A stretch of 64,000 bases of DNA from Acidiphilium sp. C61 (GTDB lineage Bacteria; Pseudomonadota; Alphaproteobacteria; Acetobacterales; Acetobacteraceae): NCBI RefSeq assembly GCF_902712915.1, contig NZ_CACTIA010000005.1, positions 744,001-808,000 on the forward strand, written 5' to 3'. Of the stretch, positions 7,581 to 16,404 are shown piece after piece. How positions within the stretch are numbered: the first letter of the stretch is position 1; every line of letters starts with the position of its first letter. A program made the position numbers and the translations under genes. Under the pieces are notes generated by a model. It did no database searches. It saw only the letters and a program-made list of their open reading frames with translations, and was not told the origin of the DNA.

Positions 7581-8571
7581 TCTGGCCAACCATGCGGCTG
7601 TAATACGGCACCGTCCCATTCTGTGGCGTGGGGTGGCTGCCGGGGATGACATGGGCATGATTCTGCCCATCGACCACGGCCTGCACCACCTCGCGCGAAC
7701 TCGGATTGAGAACCGGGATCACGGCACCTTCAGGGCCAGAGGCCAGTGCCACCCCCTCGGCCGTCACTTCAAGACCGGGTGTCTCCACCGCGAGGCTGAC
7801 CGTCGCGCCGCGGGTGACCATCATGACCCGTGCCATGGTTTGCCGGCTGAGTGGCGTGCCCGCAGCAAGGCGGCGGCTGATCTGCATGCCAAGCACGTCG
7901 GCCGCGCTGGTCAGGATGCCCTGCGGCAACGCTGCCCTGGCGACCCATGCCATCTTGACGTCATTGATGGTGACGACATCGCCGGGTTGCAGGGTGCGGC
8001 GAGCGACGATCACCCGCTCGGCAGGTGCCGCGATACCGGTAATATCGAAGCTTTCGGGCTTCATGCCGGTGGCGCTGATCAGGAGGGAGGCGGCAAACTG
8101 CCCGTTGACCTGATCATAGCGAACATTGTTGACCACGATGTCCGGCAGCGCGCCGGGTGGAATCATCGGCAGGCGATCCGAGCCCAGCTGAACCACGAAA
8201 TGGTCGGGTGCGCCTGCGCCGAGCAGGGCGGGCCGCAATACGTGCGTGATCGCCGCCGCCCTGACCGGCACGCCCGGACGCTCGATGACGACGACATTGT
8301 CCGACCCGCTGCCTGTCCAGCCGACGCCGTAGGCACGGGCAATGGCCGAGAGCTGCGCTGCGCCAACATTGATCCGCTGCCCCGGCGCAGGCGCCGGCCC
8401 CAGGACATCGCCCGCTTTCGGCCCCGCATCGCTGAACAGATCCTGAAGCTGGACCACGGAACGGTTGATCGTGACGATCCCGCGCGGCGCCGGCGCCGCG
8501 ACCGCGACACCGGCGGCAAGGCCAAGCATGACGGTCAGAACCGCAATCGTGCGTCCGGTCGATCGGGGCAT
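7573..8571 (-). CDS. flgA: Flagellar basal-body P-ring formation chaperone FlgA
   Basis: Periplasmic chaperone needed for P-ring (FlgI) assembly. 332 residues with an N-terminal signal peptide (hydrophobic stretch ending AAGVAVAAPAP). The C-terminal third is the SAF/FlgA domain: RVIVARRTLQPGDVVTINDV, then LGMQISRRLAAGTPLSRQTM and VMMVTRGATVSLAVETPGLEV. Longer than E. coli FlgA, as is usual in alphaproteobacteria. flgI is not adjacent. The stop overlaps the flgH start. Confidence 0.94.
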   Translation of the reverse strand: MPRSTGRTIAVLTVMLGLAAGVAVAAPAPRGIVTINRSVVQLQDLFSDAGPKAGDVLGPAPAPGQRINVGAAQLSAIARAYGVGWTGSGSDNVVVIERPGVPVRAAAITHVLRPALLGAGAPDHFVVQLGSDRLPMIPPGALPDIVVNNVRYDQVNGQFAASLLISATGMKPESFDITGIAAPAERVIVARRTLQPGDVVTINDVKMAWVARAALPQGILTSAADVLGMQISRRLAAGTPLSRQTMARVMMVTRGATVSLAVETPGLEVTAEGVALASGPEGAVIPVLNPSSREVVQAVVDGQNHAHVIPGSHPTPQNGTVPYYSRMVGQNG

Positions 8572-8581
8572 GTCGCAATCC

Positions 8582-9364
8582 TCAGAGTTGCGTCAGGGTC
8601 TGCAGCATCTGGTTGGTGGCGGTGACGACCTGACTGTTCATGTCATAGGCGCGCTGGGCCGTGATGAGATCGGTCACTTCACTGACGACATTGACATTCG
8701 AGTTCTCGACAAAGCCCTGCATCACAGTTCCGAAACCGGGGGCGCTGGCCGCGCCGGTCACCGGATTGCCGGAAGCGGCGGTCTGGAGGAAAAGGTTCCC
8801 GCCCTGCGCGGCAAGGCCGGCATCGTTCGGGAAGACCGCGAGTTGCAACTGACCGACCGTTTGCGGTGCGGTCTGCCCGGGCAGTGAAACCTGAACCTGG
8901 CCGGACGCATTGATCGTGACATTCGTGGCGTTTGTCGGCACCTGAATGCCAGGCTGGACGATATACCCATCCGCAGTCACGATCGTCCCATTCGGCGACA
9001 GTCCGAACGTGCCGTCGCGCGTGTAGGCGAGCTGGCCGGACGGCAGGGTCACCTGGAACCATCCGTTGCCCGAAATCGCCATGTCAAGCGTGTTGTTCGT
9101 CTGCTGGAGATTGCCCTGCTGATCGATCCGGTAGATCGCAGCGGTCTTCACGCCGAGGCCGATCTGCGTGCCGGACGGAACGATCGTCCCCGCATCCGAA
9201 CTGTTCGATCCCGCGCGCCGCAGATCCTGGTAGAGCAGATCCTGGAAGGCGACGCGCTGGGCCTTGTAGCCCGTGGTCGTCATGTTCGCGATGTTATTTG
9301 AAATGACTTCCACATTAGTCTGCTGGGCCTGCATGCCGGTGGCAGCGATATCGAGTGCGCGCAT
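8582..9364 (-). CDS. flgG: Flagellar distal rod protein FlgG
   Basis: 260-residue distal rod subunit, the normal size. N-terminal rod signature MRALDIAATGMQAQQTNVEV and SNNIANMTTTGYKAQR; C-terminal FVENSNVNVVSEVTDLITAQ and RAYDMNSQVVTATNQMLQTL are diagnostic for FlgG. Exported through the flagellar type III apparatus, so no cleaved signal peptide. It lies 27 bases downstream of flgF and 10 bases upstream of flgA. Confidence 0.97.
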   Translation of the reverse strand: MRALDIAATGMQAQQTNVEVISNNIANMTTTGYKAQRVAFQDLLYQDLRRAGSNSSDAGTIVPSGTQIGLGVKTAAIYRIDQQGNLQQTNNTLDMAISGNGWFQVTLPSGQLAYTRDGTFGLSPNGTIVTADGYIVQPGIQVPTNATNVTINASGQVQVSLPGQTAPQTVGQLQLAVFPNDAGLAAQGGNLFLQTAASGNPVTGAASAPGFGTVMQGFVENSNVNVVSEVTDLITAQRAYDMNSQVVTATNQMLQTLTQL

Positions 9365-9391
9365 TCTTGCTTTCCTGTCAGGACAGTGGCG

Positions 9392-10135
9392 TCAGCTGGT
9401 GGTGCCGCCGAGGATCTGGGAGATGGCAGACTGACTGCGGCTCTTCTCGGAGGTCAGGAACTGGGCGAGCATCTCGTAGTTCCGGCTGGCCTGGATCATG
9501 TTGGTGATTTCCGTGACCGGCTGGACATTCGATTCCTCTACCGCCCCCTGCACGATCTGCGGGTTGGGTGAGGGAATGGGCGGGGCCGCCGCCTGGAAGA
9601 GGTTTGCGCCCTGGGCAGTCAGGGTTTGCGGATTTGCAACCGTCACGACGCCGATCTGCCCGATAATGCCTTGCTGGGTGCTGACCGTCCCATCGGCCGC
9701 GATGGTTAGCGCGCCGCTCTGCGGCGGTACCGTGATGGGCTGAGCGTTCGTGCTGAGAAGACTGTAGCCATCGGCATTGGCGATCGTGCCATCCGGCATC
9801 AGGTTGAACTGCCCGTCCCGCGTCAGGCGTGGGCCGTTCGGGGTCTGGACGGTGAAATAGCCGCCGGCCGGCAGTGCGAGATCAAGGGGATTGCCGGTGT
9901 TGCGGATGGTTCCGGGCTGCGCGTCGCGCCAGGTTCCGTTGGACTGGGTATAGGCCTGGGTGGACCCGCCGGGAGGTGCAGTGACGCCGCGCATGTGATC
10001 GAGCCAGGATGTCGATGCGAGATGCAGCGACTGGTAGCCGGGCGTGGATGCGTTGGCGATGTTGTTTGCGATCACGTCGACATCGCGGGATGCCGTCAGC
10101 ATGCGCGAAAGAATGATCGTGCTGGTATTCTGCAT
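9392..10135 (-). CDS. flgF: Flagellar proximal rod protein FlgF
   Basis: 247-residue rod protein with the shared rod/hook N-terminus (MLTASRDVDVIANNIANAST, PGYQ) and C-terminus (GAVEESNVQPVTEITNMIQA, SRNYEMLAQF). Shorter and more divergent than FlgG, and its position directly upstream of flgG is the usual flgF place. First gene of the minus-strand set. The 168-base gap to imuA must hold its promoter and the divergent SOS promoter. Confidence 0.93.
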   Translation of the reverse strand: MQNTSTIILSRMLTASRDVDVIANNIANASTPGYQSLHLASTSWLDHMRGVTAPPGGSTQAYTQSNGTWRDAQPGTIRNTGNPLDLALPAGGYFTVQTPNGPRLTRDGQFNLMPDGTIANADGYSLLSTNAQPITVPPQSGALTIAADGTVSTQQGIIGQIGVVTVANPQTLTAQGANLFQAAAPPIPSPNPQIVQGAVEESNVQPVTEITNMIQASRNYEMLAQFLTSEKSRSQSAISQILGGTTS

Positions 10136-10275
10136 CCTGTCCTGTCACCCTTTTGGGACGTCGCACCGGAACGTGCAGCGGAACAATGGCGGTTAAAGCT
10201 TAATGATCGGCTAAGCCGGTGAATAAATTCGCCCCGGCGCCCTCGCGATACCGGGATTGACGCCGCCGCAGAAAA

Positions 10276-10290
10276 GAACAAAATAAGAAC
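10276..10290 (+). promoter_or_regulatory. LexA-binding site (SOS box) of imuA-imuB-dnaE2
   Basis: GAAC-AAAATAA-GAAC, an exact match to the alphaproteobacterial LexA consensus GAAC-N7-GAAC, 14 bases before the imuA ATG at 10304. An SD-like AAGGA follows at 10292-10296. Position and downstream genes both support SOS control. Confidence 0.9.
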
Positions 10291-10303
10291 AAAGGATAGG
10301 TTC

Positions 10304-10900
10304 ATGACCAGTGCGGCGCTCTTTTCCGGTCTGCAATCCCCGGATATCCGGCCGGGGAGCGTGCATGAAATCGCCGGCGATCAATCCATCGTGAGCTTCG
10401 CGGCCCTGCTGCTTGGCCGCACGCGAGGCGCGCCGGTCTGCTGGGTCGGCACCTCGGTCGATCTCTACCCGCCCGGGCTTGCGGGGCTGGCGCTCGATCC
10501 TGGCCGGCTCGTGCTGGCCGAGGCAGAGCGGGAGGATGATCGGCTGGCGCTGCTCGAGACCGCCCTGGCCGGTGGCCTGCACGCAGCCGGGCAAGTGGCG
10601 CGGGTCTACCGCCTCGCGGTGCGGCGCATCGCGCTCGCGGCACGGCGGGGGCAAGCTCTCGGGCTGGTGCTGAATATGGGAAAGGCGAGTGATTCAAATG
10701 CGTTCGCAACGAGATGGCGGATTGGCGCAGAACCTTCGGGGCCAGATGGCACGCGGCGATGGCGGGCCGAGCTGCTGCATGCGCGCGGCACGCCGCCGGG
10801 CACCTTCGGCCTAGAGTTGAACCATGACGGGACGACGCATGCTTTCGATCTGGCTGGCGGCGGGAGTGCCCGTCAGCAGCCTCTCAGACGCGCCGGCTAA
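10304..10900 (+). CDS. imuA: ImuA (SOS mutagenesis accessory protein)
   Basis: 198-residue RecA/SulA-like protein of the damage-induced mutagenesis cassette, which works with ImuB and DnaE2 in error-prone translesion synthesis. Recognisable features: VHEIAGDQSIVSFAALL, the PVCWVGTSVDLYPPGLAGL strand-loop, DDRLALLETALAGGLHAAGQ, RRIALAARRGQALGLVL and ATRWRIGAEPS. The 3' end overlaps the imuB start by 77 bases in another frame. A perfect LexA box lies 14 bases upstream. Small family with low conservation, so context carries much of the call. Confidence 0.9.
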   Translation: MTSAALFSGLQSPDIRPGSVHEIAGDQSIVSFAALLLGRTRGAPVCWVGTSVDLYPPGLAGLALDPGRLVLAEAEREDDRLALLETALAGGLHAAGQVARVYRLAVRRIALAARRGQALGLVLNMGKASDSNAFATRWRIGAEPSGPDGTRRWRAELLHARGTPPGTFGLELNHDGTTHAFDLAGGGSARQQPLRRAG

Positions 10901-12125
10901 TCTGGCCCTTGAGCGGCTCGCCCTGCGCTGCCAGGGCTTTACGCCGCTGGTGGCCCCGGACCCGCCGGATGGTGTTCTGCTCGATATCACTGGCTGCGCC
11001 CATCTGTTTGGCGGCGAGGCCCAGCTATGCGCACGGATTAGCGCCATGCTGCCCGGCGCCCGGATCGCGGTCGGCGCCACCGCGGCGGCGGCGCGGGCGC
11101 TGGCGCGGCACGGCATGGCGGCGGGCGGCGGGCTCGATGAGCTGCCGGTGACGGCGCTCGGGCTGGAAGCGACGGTAACGCAGCTTCTGCACCGGCTCGG
11201 CATCAGGCGGATCGGCGCGCTGGCGCGCCTCTCGCGCGGCGAGATCCGGGCGGGTTTCGGCGAAGACCTTCTGCTCAGGCTCGACCGACTGCACGGACGG
11301 GCGGCCGAGCCGCTGCATTTCCTGCCACCGCCGACCGCATGGCGCGAAGCGGAATCCCATCACGACCCGTTGCTGACGGCAGAACAACTCAGCGCCGCAC
11401 TCGCACGCCTCGTCATCCGGCTTTGCGACAGGCTGGAGGCGGCGGAATGCGGGCTGACGTCACTGCGTGTCAGGTTCCGGCGGGTCGATGCGCGGGTGAT
11501 CGAAGAGACGATCGGCTTCGCCGCTCCCGCGCGTGATGCGCCGCATATCTGCCGGCTGCTGGCCGAACTGCTGAACCGGGTCGATCCGGGGTTCGGCGTG
11601 GAAGACCTGGAGATCGAGGGGGAGGTGGCGTCGCTGCTGGCCAGCCAGCCGGAGTTGGGCGGCGCTTTGCGGCCGGATCACGCCCGCACCTTCGACCTGA
11701 TGGCCGGCCGGGCCCGACTGTCGCGGCTGGCACCGGTGGCGAGCCATGTACCGGAACGCGCGATGCGCCGGTTTCCGGTGACGGAACCGCCGCCAGGCTG
11801 GCCGCCCGCCTCGCATCCGCGGCCGGTCAGGCTGTTCGTCCGACCCGAGCGGATCGAAGTGATCGCGCCGGTGCCCGACGATCCGCCGCGGCTGATGCGA
11901 TGGCGCGGAGCGATCCATCGCATCGTCCGCGCCACCGGGCCGGAGCGGATCGCGCGGGAGTGGTGGCGCCACGAGCCGGCCGAAGGCGCCGGTCGCACCG
12001 AGGCGGAAATGCTGCGCGACTATTACGCGATCGAGGATGAGGCGGGGTGCCGCTTCTGGGTGTTCCGCACCGGGCTGCATGGCGGAGTGCAACCGCCGCG
12101 ATGGTTTATCCACGGGGTGTTCTGA
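10824..12125 (+). CDS. imuB: ImuB, Y-family polymerase-like protein, apparently N-terminally shortened
   Basis: Catalytically inactive Y-family homologue that links DnaE2 to the sliding clamp. Core: LERLALRCQGFTPLVAPDPP, DGVLLDITGCAHLFGGEAQL, the helix-hairpin-helix region LLHRLGIRRIGALARL, and a C-terminal YYAIEDEAGCRFWVFRTGL tail. 433 residues. Between MLSIWL and LERLAL there are only about 20 residues, whereas I expect roughly 90 in ordinary ImuB. A piece of the palm/finger region therefore seems deleted in frame. The dnaE2 ATG overlaps the stop by one base (TGATG). Confidence 0.93.
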   Translation: MTGRRMLSIWLAAGVPVSSLSDAPANLALERLALRCQGFTPLVAPDPPDGVLLDITGCAHLFGGEAQLCARISAMLPGARIAVGATAAAARALARHGMAAGGGLDELPVTALGLEATVTQLLHRLGIRRIGALARLSRGEIRAGFGEDLLLRLDRLHGRAAEPLHFLPPPTAWREAESHHDPLLTAEQLSAALARLVIRLCDRLEAAECGLTSLRVRFRRVDARVIEETIGFAAPARDAPHICRLLAELLNRVDPGFGVEDLEIEGEVASLLASQPELGGALRPDHARTFDLMAGRARLSRLAPVASHVPERAMRRFPVTEPPPGWPPASHPRPVRLFVRPERIEVIAPVPDDPPRLMRWRGAIHRIVRATGPERIAREWWRHEPAEGAGRTEAEMLRDYYAIEDEAGCRFWVFRTGLHGGVQPPRWFIHGVF

Positions 12126-15100
12126 TGCCCGCCTATGCCGAACTCGCCGCCGCCAGCGCGTTCAGCTTCCTCGAAGGCGCGTCGCACCCGCAGGAGCTGG
12201 TCGACCAGGCGCTTTATCTCGGCCATGCGGCGCTTGGCATCGCGGACCGGAACACGGTCGCCGGCGTCGTGCGGGCTCATGTCGCGGCGAAGCAGGGCGG
12301 GCTGCGGCTGCTGGCCGGCAGCCGGCTGGGCTTCGAGGATGGCCCGGACGTCATCGCCTATCCGCGCGACCGCGAGGGCTGGGGGCGGCTCTGCCGGCTG
12401 CTCAGCATCGGCAAGGGGCGGGCGGCGAAGGGCGGCTGCCGGCTTCGCCTCGATGATCTGGAGGACCATGCGCCCGGGATGGCGCTGATCGTGATGCCAC
12501 CGCCCTGGCCCGACGAAGCCTTCGCCGCCAGCCTCGACCGCATTGCCGGCTTCTCCGCCCCAATCTGGATCGGGGCGGCGCGCCGCTATGCGCCGGACGA
12601 CGCCGCACGGCTGGAGGCACTCGCCGCCCTGGCCGGACGGCGGCGGCGGCTGGTGGCGGTGAACGACGTTCTGTATCACGCGCCCTCGCGCCGGCCGTTG
12701 CAGGACGTGCTGCGCTGCATCCGCCATGGCTGCACGATCGCCGGAGCCGGCCTGCGCCTCGAGCCGCATGGCGAGCGGCACCTCAAGCCGGCCACCGAGA
12801 TGGCGCGGCTGTTCCGCGGCCATGAGGCGGCGATCGCGGCACAGGCGGAGATTCTGGATGCGGTCGGCTTCGCGCTCGGCGATATACGCTATGAATACCC
12901 CGACGAGCCGGTGCCCCCCGGCAAAACGCCCGATGCGCATCTCGCCGACCTCGCCTGGGCGGGGGCGGCGATCCGCTATCCCGGCGGCGTGCCGGCGGCC
13001 ATCGCGGCGACGATCCGCCGCGAACTCGAGCTGATCGCGCAGCTCGGTTACGCGCGCTATTTCCTGACGGTGAACGATATCGTCGGTTTTGCCCGGCGGG
13101 AGGGAATTCTCTGCCAGGGGCGCGGGTCGGCGGCGAATTCGGCGGTCTGCTACGCGCTCGGCATCACCGCGGTCGATCCCGCCGAGATCGACCTGCTGTT
13201 CGAGCGCTTTATCTCGGCCGAGCGGGGCGAGCCGCCGGATATCGACGTCGATTTCGAGCATGAGCGGCGCGAGGAGGTGATTCAGTATATTTATGGCCGC
13301 TACGGCCGCGCGCGGGCGGCGATCGCGGCGACGGTGATCCACTACCGGCCGCGCAGCGCGATCCGCGATGTCGGCAAGGCGCTCGGCCTCGAAGCGGCGA
13401 CGATCGAGACGCTGGCGGCGCAGAGCTGGAATCCGGGCGATGCGCTGTGGTCCGATGCCCGGCTGCGCGAGGCCGGACTCGATCCGGCCGCGCCGGACCT
13501 GCGGCGCGCCATCGGCCTCGCGCGCGAGCTGGTCGACCTGCCGCGGCACCTGTCCCAGCATGTCGGCGGATTCGTGCTGACGCGCACCCGGCTCGACGAG
13601 ATCGTGCCGGTCGGCCCGGCCGCCATGCCGGGGCGCAGCTTCATCGAATGGGACAAGGACGATATCGACGCGCTGGGGTTGATGAAGGTCGACGTGCTGG
13701 CGCTGGGCATGCTCACCTGCATCCGCAAATGCTTTGCCCTGCTGGGAATCGCCGATCTGGCGGACGTGCCGCGCGAGGATGCGCGCGTTTACGACATGCT
13801 GTGCCGGGGGGATGCGCTCGGCGTGTTCCAGGTGGAAAGCCGGGCGCAGATGAACATGCTGCCGCGGCTGCGGCCGCGCGTCTTCTATGACCTGGTGATC
13901 GAGGTCGCGATTGTCCGGCCAGGGCCGATCCAGGGGGATATGGTGCACCCGTATCTGCGACGGCGGAACGGTCTGGAAACGCCGGACATGCCCTCGCCCG
14001 CCCTGCGCGCCGTCCTTGGCAAGACACTCGGCGTGCCGCTGTTCCAGGAACAAGCGATGCGGATCGCCATCGAGGCGGCCGGCTTCACGCCCGGCGAGGC
14101 CAACGAGTTGCGCCGCGCCATGGCGACCTTCCGCAACGCCGGCACGATCGAGCGGTTCTTCACCCGGCTTGTCGAGGGCATGGTCGCGCGCGGCCATGAG
14201 CGCGATTTCGCGGAACGCTGCTTCCGCCAGATCGAGGGCTTCGGCACCTACGGGTTTCCCGAAAGCCATGCCGCGAGCTTCGCCCATCTGGTCTATGTCT
14301 CGGCCTGGCTGAAATGCCACCACCCGGCGGAATTCGCCGCCGCCCTGCTGAACTCACAGCCGATGGGGTTCTACCAGCCGGCGCAGATCGTGCGCGATGC
14401 GCGCGAGCACGGCATTGCCGTCCGCGCCGCCGATGTGGCGGCGAGTTCGTGGGACTGCACGGTGGAAAACGGGGCGCTGCGGCTCGGCCTGCGGATGATC
14501 AGGGGGTTCAGGGCCGATTGGGCAGCGCGGATCGACGCCCTGCGGGCTGGGGGCCGACTCGACCTGCCCAGGCTCGCATCGCTGCCGAAAGCCGCCCTCG
14601 AAGCGCTGGCAGAGGCCGGCGCCCTGCGGTCTCTCGGCATGGACCGGCGCACCGCGCTCTGGCAGGCCAGCCTTGTCGATCATGCGCCCCCGTTCCCGAT
14701 CGGGCCGCTTTCTTCCCCTGCCGCTACCCCCGACCTGCCCCGGATGCAGCCTGGCGAGCACGTGGCCGCCGACTATCGCGCCACCGGCCTGTCGCTGCGC
14801 GCGCATCCGCTGGCCTTGCTGCGAAGCCATCCCCGGCTGCGCGGCACCATCACCTGCAAGGCGATGGACGACAACATTCCGGACGGTGGCCAAGTCCGCC
14901 TTGCCGGCCTGGTCACGGTGCGCCAGCGCCCCGGCAGCGCCAAGGGGACGGTCTTCATCACCATCGAGGATGAAACCGGCATCGCCAACCTGATCGTCTG
15001 GCCCGCCCGTGTCGAGGCGCTGCGACAGGAGATCGTCGGCGCCCGGCTGCTCGGCGTGCAGGGCCAGGTGCAGCGCGGCGTCGAGCGAGATATCACGATG

Positions 15101-15244
15101 GTGCATGTCCTGGTCGATACACTTGCCGATTTGTCAACACTGCTGGACCGGCTCGACTCGCCGGATATGGCAGGCAAGGCGGGCGCACGAGGAAAATCGA
15201 GGCAGCAACGACGGACAGCACCACAAAGCCGTGATTTTCACTGA
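12125..15244 (+). CDS. dnaE2: Error-prone DNA polymerase III alpha subunit DnaE2
   Basis: 1039-residue C-family polymerase used for SOS translesion synthesis. Starts at ATG 12125 (MPAYAEL), sharing one base with the imuB stop. N-terminal PHP domain (AELAAASAFSFLEGASHP, LGIADRNTVAG), polymerase core with GRGSAANS and the PDIDVDFEHERREEVIQY catalytic aspartates, FQVESRAQMNMLPRLRPR and C-terminal OB fold (QVRLAGLVTVRQRPGSAKGT). The length near 1040 and lack of the long tau-binding tail fit DnaE2 rather than replicative DnaE. Third gene of the LexA-controlled cassette. Confidence 0.96.
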   Translation: MPAYAELAAASAFSFLEGASHPQELVDQALYLGHAALGIADRNTVAGVVRAHVAAKQGGLRLLAGSRLGFEDGPDVIAYPRDREGWGRLCRLLSIGKGRAAKGGCRLRLDDLEDHAPGMALIVMPPPWPDEAFAASLDRIAGFSAPIWIGAARRYAPDDAARLEALAALAGRRRRLVAVNDVLYHAPSRRPLQDVLRCIRHGCTIAGAGLRLEPHGERHLKPATEMARLFRGHEAAIAAQAEILDAVGFALGDIRYEYPDEPVPPGKTPDAHLADLAWAGAAIRYPGGVPAAIAATIRRELELIAQLGYARYFLTVNDIVGFARREGILCQGRGSAANSAVCYALGITAVDPAEIDLLFERFISAERGEPPDIDVDFEHERREEVIQYIYGRYGRARAAIAATVIHYRPRSAIRDVGKALGLEAATIETLAAQSWNPGDALWSDARLREAGLDPAAPDLRRAIGLARELVDLPRHLSQHVGGFVLTRTRLDEIVPVGPAAMPGRSFIEWDKDDIDALGLMKVDVLALGMLTCIRKCFALLGIADLADVPREDARVYDMLCRGDALGVFQVESRAQMNMLPRLRPRVFYDLVIEVAIVRPGPIQGDMVHPYLRRRNGLETPDMPSPALRAVLGKTLGVPLFQEQAMRIAIEAAGFTPGEANELRRAMATFRNAGTIERFFTRLVEGMVARGHERDFAERCFRQIEGFGTYGFPESHAASFAHLVYVSAWLKCHHPAEFAAALLNSQPMGFYQPAQIVRDAREHGIAVRAADVAASSWDCTVENGALRLGLRMIRGFRADWAARIDALRAGGRLDLPRLASLPKAALEALAEAGALRSLGMDRRTALWQASLVDHAPPFPIGPLSSPAATPDLPRMQPGEHVAADYRATGLSLRAHPLALLRSHPRLRGTITCKAMDDNIPDGGQVRLAGLVTVRQRPGSAKGTVFITIEDETGIANLIVWPARVEALRQEIVGARLLGVQGQVQRGVERDITMVHVLVDTLADLSTLLDRLDSPDMAGKAGARGKSRQQRRTAPQSRDFH

Positions 15245-15316
15245 TGCCCAAACGGAACATAACCATCCATTAATATTCATCCAAGATAATCTCCTCTGAG
15301 GATCAGAGGACAATCT

Positions 15317-15829
15317 ATGGCCAAGCCACCGACAGCCGCAAAAAATGCAGCCGACGAAACCTTGCCCGAAACCGAGGGCGAGGCGGCGCCGGCAAAGCCG
15401 TCACGGCGCAAGCTGATCTTCATCGGCGGTGCGGTTGCCGCGCTTCTGCTCCTGGTCGGCGGCCTGTGGATCACCGGCATCCTGCCGCGCATGCTCGGGG
15501 AGAAACCACCGCAGAAAGTGACTGGGCCGGTCTATGTCAAAATCCCGGAAATCGTAGCGAATCTCGACGTCCCCGGTGGCCAGGATTCATACGTCAAACT
15601 TGAGGCCACCATCGAACTCGCGGATGCAAAATCGGCAAAAATCGCGACGGCAGACATGCCCCGCATCGTCGATGTGTTCCAGACCTATCTTCGTGCCATG
15701 CGTCCCGGCGAGCTTCGTGGCGCATCTGGCACCTACCGCCTGCGAGAAGCTCTGATCGATCGCATCGAGGTCGCGACCGCGCCGGCCGTGGTGAAGGATA
15801 TCCTGTTCCAGGAACTGATCGTTCAATAA
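15317..15829 (+). CDS. fliL: Flagellar basal body-associated protein FliL
   Basis: 170-residue single-span inner-membrane protein that surrounds the stators. Cytoplasmic Lys/Arg-rich head, one transmembrane helix (LIFIGGAVAALLLLVGGLWI), and a periplasmic FliL domain: YVKIPEIVANL, SYVKLEATIEL and the C-terminal VVKDILFQELIVQ (family ends in a similar ...I(L/V)F.EFI(V/I)Q). SD-like AGAGGA lies 8-13 bases before ATG 15317. First gene of a plus-strand run with DUF6468, MotE-like and TPR genes. The usual neighbour fliM is absent. Confidence 0.95.
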   Translation: MAKPPTAAKNAADETLPETEGEAAPAKPSRRKLIFIGGAVAALLLLVGGLWITGILPRMLGEKPPQKVTGPVYVKIPEIVANLDVPGGQDSYVKLEATIELADAKSAKIATADMPRIVDVFQTYLRAMRPGELRGASGTYRLREALIDRIEVATAPAVVKDILFQELIVQ

Positions 15830-15879
15830 TACCGATCTCTGCCCAGTGTCGAAGCAAAAATTGTTGAAATGGTGAAAAA

Positions 15880-16404
15880 ATGCTAACCTATATCCTGACT
15901 TACGGCGCGTGGGGATTTCAGAGCGTATTATTTGGGGTTCTGGTTTTCACACTGGTCTACGCCCGCCGTCTGGATAAATCCATTCTCCAGATGCGCGCCG
16001 ATCGCCATGCGTTGCAGGAGTTGGTCGACCAGATCGGCACATCGGTGAGTTCAGCCATTTCCGCCACGGAACGCCTGAAGGAGCAGGCCAGCCAGAGTTT
16101 CACCGCACTGGAGGAAGCATGCCAGGCCGCCGCTGCCTCCACCACTCGCCTCGACGAACTGATCAGCCAGGCCAACATCGCCGCGGACACCCAGAAACGC
16201 GCCGAAAGCAAGGAGGGCTTCGATATGGCTGATGCGACTTCCGCCGTGATCGACCTGAAACCTCAAGACGCAGTCGCGTCTCCGCGCGGGGTGCTGATGG
16301 CGAAGCCAAACCCCCTGCACCGTTCGCCCCAACCCCGGCGCCCCGCTAAGCTGCAAAGCAGAGCCGAGCGCGACCTTGCCCGGATGCTGCTTGATGCCAC
16401 CTGA
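15880..16404 (+). CDS. DUF6468-type membrane coiled-coil protein of the flagellar operon
   Basis: 174 residues: one N-terminal membrane helix (WGFQSVLFGVLVFTLVYARR), then a heptad-rich coiled coil (LQELVDQIGTSVSSAISATE and on) and a Pro/Arg-rich tail. Alphaproteobacteria carry a DUF6468 protein of this layout beside fliL; Caulobacter PflI (flagellar positioning) is also a bitopic coiled-coil, proline-rich protein, but I cannot establish homology by eye. It overlaps the next gene by 29 bases if that starts at 16376. Likely a motor-localised membrane factor (inference). Confidence 0.75.
   Translation: MLTYILTYGAWGFQSVLFGVLVFTLVYARRLDKSILQMRADRHALQELVDQIGTSVSSAISATERLKEQASQSFTALEEACQAAAASTTRLDELISQANIAADTQKRAESKEGFDMADATSAVIDLKPQDAVASPRGVLMAKPNPLHRSPQPRRPAKLQSRAERDLARMLLDAT

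Noticed and set aside
10169..10184. Second GAAC...GAAC pair near flgF
   Set aside because: The spacing is 8 bases instead of 7, so it does not fit the LexA consensus.
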